Positions 7,670 through 15,875 of a stretch of 64,000 bases of DNA are shown piece after piece (the first letter of the stretch is position 1; every line of letters begins with the position of its first letter). The position numbers were made by a program, and so were the translations under genes. This DNA is from SCGC-AG-212-J23 sp036406675 (GTDB taxonomy: Bacteria > Pseudomonadota > Gammaproteobacteria > Burkholderiales > SG8-39), in contig DASXAO010000106.1 in NCBI GenBank assembly GCA_036406675.1, positions 1 through 64,000 on the forward strand, in the 5' to 3' direction. The notes below the pieces were generated by a model, which saw only the letters and a list, made by a program, of their open reading frames with translations, made no database searches and was not told the origin of the DNA.

Positions 7670-8619
7670 TGAAAAGGCTACTGCCCGCAGCGCTGTTCGC
7701 GATCTCTCTGTGCGCGCTCGCTCAGTATCCGCAGCGGCCGATCCAGCTCATCGTCCCATGGGGCGCGGGCGGCGGGACCGACGCGACCGCGCGGGTCCTC
7801 GGCGCGCTTCTCGAGAGCGAGTTGAAGCAGCCGGTCACCGTCGTGAACCGTACGGGCGGCTCGGGCGTGGCCGGCCACCAGGCGATCGCCTCGGCGCAAC
7901 CCGACGGCTACACCATCGGCATGATCACTGTCGAGATCGCGATGATGCATCACGTCGGGCTGACGCCGCTCAAGCCCACCGACTACACGCCGATCGGGCT
8001 GGTGAACGCCGACCCGGCGGGCATCACCGTGCGCGCCGATTCGCCTTACCGATCGGTGAAGGAGCTGCTGAACGCCATCCGGACGAGCCCGGGCAAGATG
8101 AAGGCCTCCGGCACCGCCAGGGGCGGCATCTGGCACCTCGCCATCGCGGGCTTGCTGAAGGACCAGGGAATCGACCCGAGCGCGCTGCCCTGGGTGCCTT
8201 CCAGCGGCGCCGTGCCCGGGCTGCAGGACATGCTCGCGGGCCGCGTCGACGTCGTGCCGTGCTCGATCCCGGAAGCACGCGCGATGATCGACGCCGGCAA
8301 GGTGCGCCCGCTCGCCATCATGGATCCGACCCCGCCTGCGCTGTACCCGAAGGTGCCGACGCTGAAGCAGGAGCTGGGCACGGATTGGCAGATCGCCGCC
8401 TGGCGCGTGATCGCGGCGCCGAAGGGACTTCCCGTCGACGTGCAGAGGGCGCTGGTTGGCGCGCTCAAGAAGTCCTACGACTCCAGGGAGTACAAGGAAT
8501 TCATGGCGAGCCGCGGGTTCGGGGTAGTGTGGGCCGATCCCCCGCTCACCGCGGCCTTGATGGCCGAGTGGGACAAGAATCTCGGCGCGGCGCTCAAAGC
8601 GGTGGGACTTGCCCAGTAA
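7669..8619 (+). CDS. Bug-family (TTT) periplasmic substrate-binding protein 1
   Basis: This is an extracytoplasmic solute receptor of the tripartite tricarboxylate transporter type, 316 residues. It has a signal peptide ending near residue 19 (ALAQ), then YPQRPIQLIVPWGAGGGTDATAR. The latter is the typical Bug first strand and ligand loop; a second ligand loop lies around GGSGVAG. Bug proteins bind small carboxylates. No TctA/TctB membrane partners are in the window, so the transporter it serves is unknown. It converges on the TauD-like gene (4 bp gap). It is more divergent from the Bug pair at 9.4-11.4 kb than those two are from each other. Confidence 0.93.
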   Translation: MKRLLPAALFAISLCALAQYPQRPIQLIVPWGAGGGTDATARVLGALLESELKQPVTVVNRTGGSGVAGHQAIASAQPDGYTIGMITVEIAMMHHVGLTPLKPTDYTPIGLVNADPAGITVRADSPYRSVKELLNAIRTSPGKMKASGTARGGIWHLAIAGLLKDQGIDPSALPWVPSSGAVPGLQDMLAGRVDVVPCSIPEARAMIDAGKVRPLAIMDPTPPALYPKVPTLKQELGTDWQIAAWRVIAAPKGLPVDVQRALVGALKKSYDSREYKEFMASRGFGVVWADPPLTAALMAEWDKNLGAALKAVGLAQ

Positions 8620-8623
8620 TTCG

Positions 8624-9433
8624 CTAGCGCGGCTTTTCGCCAGCCAGCGTGATGCGATGCATCACCCGCCGGTGCCCGTGGTAGTCGTTCACCGGGTTGT
8701 GCTGCACGCAGCGGTTGTCCCAGAACGCGAGCGAGCCGACGCGCCACTGGAAGCGGCAGGTGAATTCCGGCCGGATCTGGTGCTGAAAGAGGAAGCTCAG
8801 CAGCGGCGCGCTCTCTTCCTTCGTCATTCCCGTGAAGCGCGCGGTGTGCGCGACGTTCACGTACAGCGCCTTGCGTCCGGTCTCCGGATGCGTGCGCACC
8901 GCGGGATGCTCCGCAACGAATTCCTCCGTGGTGCGCGCCTGCTCGCGGACCCGGTCCTCGCGCGTGCGCGACACGTCGGCGTTGGCCGATGAATTGACCG
9001 CGATCAGGCCGTCCAGCAGCCTTCGCATCCCTTCCGACAGCGATTCGTAGGCAAGGTACTGGTTCGCGAACAGGGTGTCGCCGCCGAAGGGCGGAAGCTC
9101 GCGCGCGAACAGCATCGAGCCCATAGGCGGCGCTTCGAGATACGTGGTATCGGAGTGCCAGATGCCGCCGAAGTTGTGGCGCTCGCGCTCGAGCTTCTTC
9201 ACCTCGATCACTTCCGGAAAGCCGTCGATGCCTCGCACGAAGGGGTATTCGATCGGCCTGCCCATGCGGCGCGCGAACGCCATGAACTGCGCCGGATCGA
9301 GCGCCTGGTCGCGGAAGAAGATGACCTGGTGCTCGAGAAACGCCTCGCGGATTTCCCTCTCGGGAAAATCCTGTGAAAGATCGACACCGGTGATCTCGGC
9401 GCCAAGCGCGCCCGCAATCCGGCGGATCTCCAA
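8624..9433 (-). CDS. TauD/TfdA-family Fe(II)/2-oxoglutarate dioxygenase
   Basis: This non-heme iron oxygenase of 269 residues couples 2-oxoglutarate decarboxylation to substrate hydroxylation. The iron ligands are visible: His93-x-Asp95 in IWHSDTTY and a distal His in HGHRRVMHRITLAG, which also carries the 2-OG-binding Arg. The FRDQALDPAQFMAFARRMG segment is typical of the family. The start is TTG at 9433, only 3 bases after the stop of the upstream Bug gene, so it closes a four- or five-gene minus-strand operon. The substrate could be a sulfonate, aryloxyacid or other carboxylate. Confidence 0.9.
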   Translation of the reverse strand: MEIRRIAGALGAEITGVDLSQDFPEREIREAFLEHQVIFFRDQALDPAQFMAFARRMGRPIEYPFVRGIDGFPEVIEVKKLERERHNFGGIWHSDTTYLEAPPMGSMLFARELPPFGGDTLFANQYLAYESLSEGMRRLLDGLIAVNSSANADVSRTREDRVREQARTTEEFVAEHPAVRTHPETGRKALYVNVAHTARFTGMTKEESAPLLSFLFQHQIRPEFTCRFQWRVGSLAFWDNRCVQHNPVNDYHGHRRVMHRITLAGEKPR

Positions 9434-9436
9434 CGG

Positions 9437-10396
9437 CTATTCCACCTTGATGTTGGCGCTCTTGATGATGTCGGCGTAGCGCGCCTGCTCCTTGCGAAGG
9501 AAAGCGGCCATCTCCTCGGGCGACATGGCGCGCGGCTCGAGGCCGAGCGTGGTGAAGCGCTCCTTCACGTCGGACGCCTGGATCGCCTTCTGAACCTCGG
9601 CCGAGAGCCGCGTGACGACCTCGCGCGGCGTGCCGGGCGCGGCGGCATAGCCGATCCAGGCGCCGATGTCGTAGCCGGGCAGCCCGGCGGCGGTGGCGAG
9701 CGGCGGCGCGTCGGGGAACGCCGCGCTTCCGCGCGCGAACGAGACGCCCAGCATCTTGAGACGTCCGGCGCGGACCTGCGAGGCCACCGAGGCAATCGTC
9801 TCGAGCGTGTAGTCGATCTGCCCGTTCATGATGTCGGTGAGCGCCGGCGCGCTGCCCTTGTAGGGCACGTGGCGCGCCTTGATGCCGGCCATGGAATTGA
9901 AGAGCTCGGCGACGAGATGCGCGGTCGCGCCGGTTCCGGAGGACGAGAAGGTGAACTTGTCCGGGTTGGCGCGCAACAGCGCGACGAAATCCTTCGCGTT
10001 CGACGCCGGGAAGTCGGGCCGGGTGACGAGCGCGTACGCGTTGACGCACATCAGGCTCACCGGCTGCAGATCCTTCAGCGGATCGTAGGGAACCTTCTGC
10101 AGGCTCGGCATGATCGATACCGGCCCGCTGGAAGCCGCAAGCAGGGTATAGCCGTCGCCGGCGCTTTTCGCCACGATGTCGGTGCCGATCGAGCCGCCGG
10201 CGCCGGGCTTGTTGTCGATGACGAAGGGCTGGCCGAGCGACTCCTGCAGCTTCTGCGCCACGACGCGCGCCGCGATGTCGGTCGCCTGGCCGGGCGGCCA
10301 CGGCACCACGACCCTGACGGGCCGGGTCGGATAGGCCTGCGCCAGTGCCGCGCCGGCGAAGAGAATAGAGATCAAGAATGCGGTGAAACGGTCCAT
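9437..10396 (-). CDS. Bug-family (TTT) periplasmic substrate-binding protein 2
   Basis: This 319-residue secreted receptor begins at ATG 10396 with a signal peptide MDRFTAFLISILFAGAALAQ; the open frame extends further upstream, but the start is fixed by the signal peptide and a GGAG Shine-Dalgarno. It has the family motifs YPTRPVRVVVPWPPGQATD and GAGGSIGTD. It is clearly a paralogue of the next gene (10426-11382) and of the receptor at 47135. All three share the PWPPGQATDIAAR loop, implying similar ligands. It is co-directional with SDR and TauD-like enzymes, which may act on the imported compound. Confidence 0.93.
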   Translation of the reverse strand: MDRFTAFLISILFAGAALAQAYPTRPVRVVVPWPPGQATDIAARVVAQKLQESLGQPFVIDNKPGAGGSIGTDIVAKSAGDGYTLLAASSGPVSIMPSLQKVPYDPLKDLQPVSLMCVNAYALVTRPDFPASNAKDFVALLRANPDKFTFSSSGTGATAHLVAELFNSMAGIKARHVPYKGSAPALTDIMNGQIDYTLETIASVASQVRAGRLKMLGVSFARGSAAFPDAPPLATAAGLPGYDIGAWIGYAAAPGTPREVVTRLSAEVQKAIQASDVKERFTTLGLEPRAMSPEEMAAFLRKEQARYADIIKSANIKVE

Positions 10397-10425
10397 TCCG
10401 AGTGTTCTCCGTAGGTGTTCTTCGA

Positions 10426-11382
10426 TTACTCGATCCTGATGTTCGCGTTCCTGATGATCTCGCCGTAGCGCTCCTGCTCCCGGCGCATGTACGCGGCCAT
10501 TTCTCCGGGCGTGGTCGAGACCGCGTCGAGGCCGAGGCTGACCATGCGTTCCTTGAGGTCGTCGTTCGCCAGCGCCTTGCGGATCTCCCCGGAAAGGCGC
10601 TCTACGAACTCGTGCGGCGTTCCGGCGGGCGCGGCGTATCCGATCCAGCCCGCGATGTCGTACTGCGGCAGTCCGGCGCTTTCTGCGAGCGGCGGCACGT
10701 CCGGCAGCGCGGCCGAGCGCCGCGCGGTGGTGACGCCGAAGGTCTTCACGCGTCCGGACTTGATGTGGGGCGCCGTGGCCGCGACCGTCTCGATGGCGTA
10801 GCTGATCTCCCCGTTCATGACGTCGGCGAGCGCGGGCGCGCTGCCCTTGTAGGGTACGTGGCGCGCCTGGACCTGCGCCATGGCATTGAAGAGCTCGGTC
10901 ACGAGATGGGCCGTGGCGCCGGTGCCCGAAGTCGCAAAGGTGTACTTGCCCGGGTTTGCCCTGAGCAGCGCGACGAACTCCTTCGCGTTCGCCGCCGGGA
11001 AAGAGGGATGCGTGACCAGAGCGAACGGCGTCACCGCCACCATGCTCACGGGCGCGAAGTCCTTGAGCGGGTCGTACGGGATTTTCTGCAGGTTCGGCAT
11101 GATCGAGAGCGGGCCGCTGGAGGCGGCGAGCAGCGTATAGCCGTCCGCGGTGCTCTTCGCAACGATGTCCGAGCCGATCGCCCCGCCGGCGCCCGGCTTG
11201 TTTTCGATCACGAAAGGCTGGCTGAGCGATTCCTGCAGCTTCTGCGCCACCACGCGCGCCGCGATATCGGTCGCCTGGCCCGGCGGCCAAGGCACGACCA
11301 CCCTGACCGGCCGGTTGGGATAGGCCTGCGCGAACGCGCCGAACGCGAGAAGCCAAGCGGCGAATGTGGCGACCAGTCTCAT
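10426..11382 (-). CDS. Bug-family (TTT) periplasmic substrate-binding protein 3
   Basis: This 318-residue secreted receptor has a signal peptide ending AFAQ near residue 19, then AYPNRPVRVVVPWPPGQATD and GAGGAIGSD ligand loops. It is a tandem duplicate of the downstream gene, alignable without gaps over most of its length. A strong GAGGAGGA Shine-Dalgarno precedes the ATG. The 29-bp gaps on both sides point to one operon with the SDR upstream. No transporter membrane subunit is nearby. Confidence 0.93.
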   Translation of the reverse strand: MRLVATFAAWLLAFGAFAQAYPNRPVRVVVPWPPGQATDIAARVVAQKLQESLSQPFVIENKPGAGGAIGSDIVAKSTADGYTLLAASSGPLSIMPNLQKIPYDPLKDFAPVSMVAVTPFALVTHPSFPAANAKEFVALLRANPGKYTFATSGTGATAHLVTELFNAMAQVQARHVPYKGSAPALADVMNGEISYAIETVAATAPHIKSGRVKTFGVTTARRSAALPDVPPLAESAGLPQYDIAGWIGYAAPAGTPHEFVERLSGEIRKALANDDLKERMVSLGLDAVSTTPGEMAAYMRREQERYGEIIRNANIRIE

Positions 11383-11412
11383 CGGTCCTCCTCCTCAGAA
11401 GGAGGCGACATT

Positions 11413-12192
11413 TTAGAACGTGCCGGGGTAGAGGCCGCCATCCATGAGCAGGTTCTGGCCGGTTATGAAGCCGGCCTGGGCGCTGCACAAGAAGGCGCAG
11501 GCGTCGCCGAACTCCTCGATCGTGCCGAAGCGCCCGGCGGGGTTCGCCTCGGTGCGCACGCGCCGCAGCTCTTCCACGCTCTTGCCGGTCTTCTTCGCGT
11601 TGAACTCGAGGTTTCCGCGCAGCCGGTCGGTCTCGAAAGGGCCCGGCAGCAGGTTGTTGACCGTGACGTTGTGGCGCACGGTGGTGCGCGAGAGGCCCGC
11701 GATGAACCCGGTGAGGCCGGTGCGCGCGCCGTTCGACAGGCCGAGCTCGGGAATCGGCGCCTTCACGGCGCCCGAGGTGATGTTCACCACGCGGCCGAAC
11801 TTTCTCGCGATCATCCCGTCGACCGCTGCGCGGATGAGGAGGATCGGCGTGATCATGTTCGCGTCGACCGCCTTCACCCACGCGTCGCGGTCCCAGTCGC
11901 GGAAGTCGCCGGGCGGCGGGCCGCCGGCGTTGTTCACCAGGATGTCGGGCGACGGCGCCGCCTTGAGCGCCGCCTCCCTGCCTTGCGCAGTAGTGATGTC
12001 GCCAGCCACGGTTTTCACATCCACTTTGAAACGATTGCGAATCTCGGCGGCTGTGGCCTCCAGGGCGTCGGCCCCGCGGGCAGTGATGACGAGATTCACA
12101 CCCTCGCGCGCTAGCGCCATCGCGCAGCCCTTGCCGAGGCCTTTCGACGCCGCGCACACCAGCGCGGTCCTGCCGCGAATTCCGAGATCCAT
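11413..12192 (-). CDS. SDR-family protein with altered catalytic residues
   Basis: This 259-residue Rossmann-fold protein of the short-chain dehydrogenase/reductase superfamily keeps the nucleotide-binding CAASKGLGKG (13-22), the structural NNAGG, and Ser140 of the catalytic set. Where the YxxxK pair is expected (S140+13 and +17) the sequence is GLSNGARTGL, so Tyr is Ser153 and Lys is Arg157. Such SNxxR variants are a recognisable SDR subgroup often annotated as 3-oxoacyl-ACP reductase; their reaction is unclear. The 3-bp gap to the EamA gene and position before two Bug receptors suggest a shared operon. Confidence 0.88.
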   Translation of the reverse strand: MDLGIRGRTALVCAASKGLGKGCAMALAREGVNLVITARGADALEATAAEIRNRFKVDVKTVAGDITTAQGREAALKAAPSPDILVNNAGGPPPGDFRDWDRDAWVKAVDANMITPILLIRAAVDGMIARKFGRVVNITSGAVKAPIPELGLSNGARTGLTGFIAGLSRTTVRHNVTVNNLLPGPFETDRLRGNLEFNAKKTGKSVEELRRVRTEANPAGRFGTIEEFGDACAFLCSAQAGFITGQNLLMDGGLYPGTF

Positions 12193-12195
12193 GCT

Positions 12196-13044
12196 TTAGC
12201 TCCTTTTGAGTGAAACGAGCAGCACGCCGAAGATGACGAGCGCAGCGCCCGCCGCCTGGCGCGCGCCGAAGGGCTCGTCGAGACCGGCCGCGCTCATCGC
12301 CGCGACGCTGACCGGGCTGATGGCGCCGATGAGCGCGAACTCCGTGGCGCCGATGCGCCTCAGCGCCTCGGCCTGCAGGAAGACCGGCACCACCGTGCTC
12401 AGCGTTCCGAGGATCGCGGCGTAAAGCCACACCGCCGCCGGCAGCTCGAGCGACCCGGGCCCGTCGACCACGAAGAATTGCACCACGGCAGGAGCCGTGG
12501 CGACCGCCATGCTGTAGGCCGTGAAGCGCATCGAGCCGACGCGCTTGACGAGCTGGCTCCCGGCGACCAGGTACGCGGCGTAGCAGAAGGCCGACGCGAA
12601 GACGAGCAGCACGCCGAAGACGAAGAGCTTGCCCTGGGGCGTAGCGCCGACCTGGTCGGAGAGAACGAGCGCGATGCCCACATAGGTCAACACCAGCGCC
12701 GTCAGCTGCGTCGGCGTCGGCCGCTTGCGCAGAAAGATGAACGACAGCACGAGCACGAGCGTCGGGTACAGGAAGAGGATCAGCCGCCCGGTGCCCGCGC
12801 CGATGAATTGCAGGCCGATGAAGTCGAGAAAGCTGGCCAGGTAGTAGCCCAGGAAGCCGAGCGCGGCGACGCCCGCCCAGTCCCGCGGCGTGAGGGGTGG
12901 CTCCTGGCGGCGCAGCCACCAGCCGATGACCAGGAAGAAGGGCAGCGAGATCATCATCCGCAGGAAGAGCAGCGTGGTCGGCGTCACCGGTGCGGCTGCA
13001 TAGGCGAGCTTGATGAGGATCGGACGCAGCGAGAACGCGAGCAC
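12196..13044 (-). CDS. EamA/DMT-superfamily permease
   Basis: This membrane transporter has ten predicted helices arranged as two EamA repeats (about 1-130 and 140-280). Family landmarks are LRPILIKLAY in helix 1, the PTPTQLTALVLTYVGIALV segment closing repeat 1, and GATEFALIGAISPVSVA in repeat 2. The reported start is GTG 13044, but helix 1 appears to begin earlier (RGWGIAFGVLGV). The frame is open back to a TAG at 13102-13104, with CTG 13095 the only start-like codon, so the real protein may be about 299 residues. The substrate is unknown; amino acids or drugs are typical. Confidence 0.87.
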   Translation of the reverse strand: MLAFSLRPILIKLAYAAAPVTPTTLLFLRMMISLPFFLVIGWWLRRQEPPLTPRDWAGVAALGFLGYYLASFLDFIGLQFIGAGTGRLILFLYPTLVLVLSFIFLRKRPTPTQLTALVLTYVGIALVLSDQVGATPQGKLFVFGVLLVFASAFCYAAYLVAGSQLVKRVGSMRFTAYSMAVATAPAVVQFFVVDGPGSLELPAAVWLYAAILGTLSTVVPVFLQAEALRRIGATEFALIGAISPVSVAAMSAAGLDEPFGARQAAGAALVIFGVLLVSLKRS

Positions 13045-13105
13045 CCCGAGGACGCCGAAGGCGATGCCCCAGCCGCGGTAGGTCGCGGCGCTCAGGGCCG
13101 GCTAC

Positions 13106-14593
13106 TCAACGTTTTTTCCCGCCGAGGATCGACCCCAGCACGCCGCGCAGCACCTGCCGGCCGAGCTCCGAGCCGATGCTCCGGGCGGCGCTTTTCGTCA
13201 CCGCCTCGATGATTCCCTGCGTCTGGCGCCCGCCGCGCGGCCCGGTGCGGCCGAAGAGGATGTCGTGCACCGGGTCGTGGACCGGGTTCGCGCTTTCCTC
13301 CGGCTGCGCCGGCTTCGCCTCGGTGCGGCCTTTCAGCTTCTCGTAGGCCGATTCGCGGTCCACCGCCTTCTCGTAGTGGCCGAAGACGTCCGAGGACTGG
13401 ATGAGCTTCGCGCGCTCGTCGTCGCCGATCGGCCCGATCTGGCTCCCCGGCGGCACGACGAACGCGCGCTCGACCATGCAAGGGGTGCCCTTCTCGTCGA
13501 GCAGCGAGACGAGCGCCTCGCCGACGCCGAGCTCGGTGATCGCCTTCTCCGCGTTGAGCTTGGGATTGGGCCGCAGCGTCTCGGCCGCGGTCTTCACCGC
13601 CTTCTGGTCGCGCGGAGTAAAGGCGCGCAGCGCGTGCTGCACGCGGTTGCCGAGCTGGCCGAGCACCGTCTCGGGCACGTCGAGCGGGTTCTGGGTCACG
13701 AAGTAGACGCCGACGCCCTTGGAGCGGATGAGCCGCACCACCTGCTGGACCTTCTCGAGCAGGGCCTTGGGCGCCTCGCTGAACAGGAGATGCGCCTCGT
13801 CGAAGAAGAACACCAGCTTCGGCTTCTCCGGGTCGCCGACCTCGGGCAGGTGCTCGAACAGCTCGGAGAGCAGCCACAGGAGAAAGGTCGAATAGAGCTT
13901 GGGCGAGTTCATGAGCTCGCCGGCGGCGAGGATGTTCACCACGCCCTTGCCGTCTCGCGTCTGCATCAGGTCGCCGATGTCGAGCATCGGCTCGCCGAGG
14001 AACCTGCCGCCGCCCTGGGTCTCGAGGGCCAGCAGGCCGCGCTGGATCGCGCCGATCGAAGCGGTCGAGACATTGCCGTAGGCGGTCTTGAACTGCGCGG
14101 CGTTGTCGCCCACGTGCTGCAGCATCGCGCGCAGGTCCTTGAGGTCGAGGAGCAAGAGCCCCTGGTCGTCGGCGATCTTGAACACCAGCGCGAGGACGCC
14201 TTCCTGCGTCTCGTTGAGGTCGAGCATGCGGCCCAGCAGCAGCGGCCCCATGTCCGAGACGGTGGCGCGCACGGGATGGCCCGCTTTGCCGAAGACATCC
14301 CAGAACACCACCGGGCAGCCTTCGGCCGGAACCGAAACCTTGAGGGTTTTGAGCCGCTCGGCCACCTTGGGATTCGCGCCGCCCGGCTTCGCCACGCCGG
14401 AGAGGTCGCCTTTCACGTCGGCCATGAATACCGGCACGCCGATCTCCGAGAAGCGCTGCGCCAGCGCCTGCAGCGTCACGGTCTTGCCGGTGCCGGTGGC
14501 GCCGGTGATGAGGCCGTGGCGGTTCGCGAGACCCGGCAGAAGCGCGAGCTCCTTCCTGTCGTTCTTGGCGACCAGCAGGGGCGGCGGGGGCAT
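13106..14593 (-). CDS. HerA-like/DUF853 (YjgR-type) P-loop ATPase
   Basis: This 495-residue protein is of the helicase HerA-like DUF853 family, whose physiological role is not established. The start is ATG 14593 (MPPPPLLVAKND); the frame stays open further upstream into yebC, but that extension is antisense coding and rejected. The Walker A is GATGTGKT (31-38), with a Walker B in LVFFFDEAHLLF. RSKGVGVYFVTQNPLDVP and LGNRVQHALRAFTP are the conserved family blocks. The C-terminus is basic (GGKKR). It is divergent from yebC with only 31 bp between start codons, and it is followed by the EamA gene. Confidence 0.92.
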   Translation of the reverse strand: MPPPPLLVAKNDRKELALLPGLANRHGLITGATGTGKTVTLQALAQRFSEIGVPVFMADVKGDLSGVAKPGGANPKVAERLKTLKVSVPAEGCPVVFWDVFGKAGHPVRATVSDMGPLLLGRMLDLNETQEGVLALVFKIADDQGLLLLDLKDLRAMLQHVGDNAAQFKTAYGNVSTASIGAIQRGLLALETQGGGRFLGEPMLDIGDLMQTRDGKGVVNILAAGELMNSPKLYSTFLLWLLSELFEHLPEVGDPEKPKLVFFFDEAHLLFSEAPKALLEKVQQVVRLIRSKGVGVYFVTQNPLDVPETVLGQLGNRVQHALRAFTPRDQKAVKTAAETLRPNPKLNAEKAITELGVGEALVSLLDEKGTPCMVERAFVVPPGSQIGPIGDDERAKLIQSSDVFGHYEKAVDRESAYEKLKGRTEAKPAQPEESANPVHDPVHDILFGRTGPRGGRQTQGIIEAVTKSAARSIGSELGRQVLRGVLGSILGGKKR

Positions 14594-14611
14594 GGCGCGA
14601 AATGTTACCTT

Positions 14612-14625
14612 TAGAATTGGCGCCA
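14612..14625 (+). promoter_or_regulatory. TAGAAT -10-like box seven bases before the yebC ATG
   Basis: TAGAAT (14612-14617) lies seven bases before ATG 14625 in a 31-bp divergent gap. No Shine-Dalgarno is present (TGGCGCC precedes the ATG). A transcript from this box would be leaderless or nearly so. Confidence 0.5.
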
Positions 14626-15347
14626 TGGCAGGCCACAGCAAATGGGCGAACATCAAGCACCGCAAGGCGGCCGCGGATGCGAAGAAGGGCAAGGTCTTCA
14701 CCCGCCTCATCAAGGAAATCACCGTCGCCGCCAAGCTCGGCGGGGGCGACCCCAACAGCAACCCGCGCCTGCGCCTCGCGGTCGACAAGGCCCGCGAGGC
14801 CAACATGACCAAGGACAGCGTCAACAACGCGATCAAGCGCGGCAGCGGCGCGCTCGAGGGGGTCACCTACGAGGAGGCGCGCTACGAGGGCTACGGGCCG
14901 GGCGGGGCCGCGGTGCTGGTCGACTGCCTCACCGACAACCGCACGCGCACGGTCGCGGAGGTGCGCCACGCCTTCACCAAGAACGGCGGCAACCTCGGCT
15001 CCGACGGCTCGGTCGCCTACCTCTTCAAGCACGTCGGGCAGTTCGTGTTCGCCCCCGGAACCAGCGAGGACCGGGTGATGGAGACCGGCCTCGAGGCCGG
15101 CGCGGAAGACGTGATCGCGAACGACGACGGCTCGGTGGAGCTGATCTGCGCACCGGGCGACTTCGCCGCCGTCAAGGCGGCGCTCGAGAAGGCCGGGCTC
15201 AAGGCCGAGCTCGCCGAGATCGTCATGAAGCCGTCCGCGGAGGCGCAGCTCAGGGGTCCCGAGGCGGCGCGCATGCGCGAGCTGATCGACGCGCTGGAGA
15301 ACCTCGACGACGTGCAGGACGTCTATACCACCGCGGTGATCGACTGA
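14625..15347 (+). CDS. yebC: YebC/PmpR family regulatory protein
   Basis: This 240-residue cytoplasmic protein has the invariant N-terminus MAGHSKWANIKHRKAAADA and the block NNAIKRGSGALEG. YebC proteins were described as transcriptional regulators, and recent work links family members to translation of proline-rich stretches, so the label is family-level. The gene precedes ruvC and ruvA, as in many proteobacteria. The start appears to lack a ribosome-binding site. Its stop is in the same frame as ruvC, 12 bases before the ruvC CTG. Confidence 0.96.
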   Translation: MAGHSKWANIKHRKAAADAKKGKVFTRLIKEITVAAKLGGGDPNSNPRLRLAVDKAREANMTKDSVNNAIKRGSGALEGVTYEEARYEGYGPGGAAVLVDCLTDNRTRTVAEVRHAFTKNGGNLGSDGSVAYLFKHVGQFVFAPGTSEDRVMETGLEAGAEDVIANDDGSVELICAPGDFAAVKAALEKAGLKAELAEIVMKPSAEAQLRGPEAARMRELIDALENLDDVQDVYTTAVID

Positions 15348-15359
15348 CCGGATGATCAA

Positions 15360-15875
15360 CTGAGAATTCTCGGAATCGATCCCGGCTTGCAAATCACCGG
15401 CTTCGGCGTGATCGAGAACGCCGGGCGCAAGCTGCGCTACGTGACGAGCGGCTGCGTGAAGTCCGGCGAGGGCGACCTCGCGCAACGCCTCAAGGCGATC
15501 CTCGAAGGCCTGAACGAGATCATCGCCGAGCACGGCCCGCTCGAGGTCGCGGTCGAGAAGGTGTTCGTCAACGTCAATCCGCAGTCGACCCTCGCGCTCG
15601 GCCAGGCGCGCGGCACGGCCATCTGCGCCGCGGTGCTGGCGGGCCTGCCGGTCGCCGAATACACCGCGCTGCAGGTCAAGCAGTCGGTCGTCGGCAACGG
15701 CCACGCCCGCAAGGAGCAGGTCCAGCACATGGTGCGGCGCCTGCTCGCGCTTCCCGGCGAGCCCTCGCCCGACGCCGCCGACGCGCTCGCCTGCGCCATC
15801 TGCCATGCGCATGGCGCACAACTTGGTTCGATTTCCACGCGAGGTCTTCGCCTTAGAAGAGGAAGACTGGGATGA
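15360..15875 (+). CDS. ruvC: Holliday junction endonuclease RuvC (CTG start)
   Basis: RuvC resolves Holliday junctions after RuvAB branch migration. Homology requires the N-terminus MRILGIDPGLQITGFG, whose Asp7 is a catalytic metal ligand. That segment is encoded from CTG 15360, and the in-frame yebC TGA at 15345-15347 excludes any longer form. The only later start, TTG 15387, would remove Asp7. CTG overlaps the TGA of a 3-codon ATG mini-ORF at 15352-15363, so initiation may be coupled. Other acidic residues are in VEKVF and DAADALACAICHAH. The length is 171 residues, and the gene overlaps ruvA by ATGA. Confidence 0.93.
   Translation: MRILGIDPGLQITGFGVIENAGRKLRYVTSGCVKSGEGDLAQRLKAILEGLNEIIAEHGPLEVAVEKVFVNVNPQSTLALGQARGTAICAAVLAGLPVAEYTALQVKQSVVGNGHARKEQVQHMVRRLLALPGEPSPDAADALACAICHAHGAQLGSISTRGLRLRRGRLG

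Noticed and set aside
10397..12919. N-terminal extension of Bug receptor 2 through the SDR and EamA genes as one 1160-residue protein
   Set aside because: A signal peptide and Shine-Dalgarno fix the start at 10396; the upstream part is an out-of-frame shadow of real genes.
13092..15821. Minus-strand open frame of 909 codons across the HerA-like gene, yebC and ruvC
   Set aside because: It crosses three genes with strong family motifs in other frames and has no recognisable domain.
15387..15875. Short RuvC starting at TTG 15387
   Set aside because: It would remove catalytic Asp7 and the IDPG motif.
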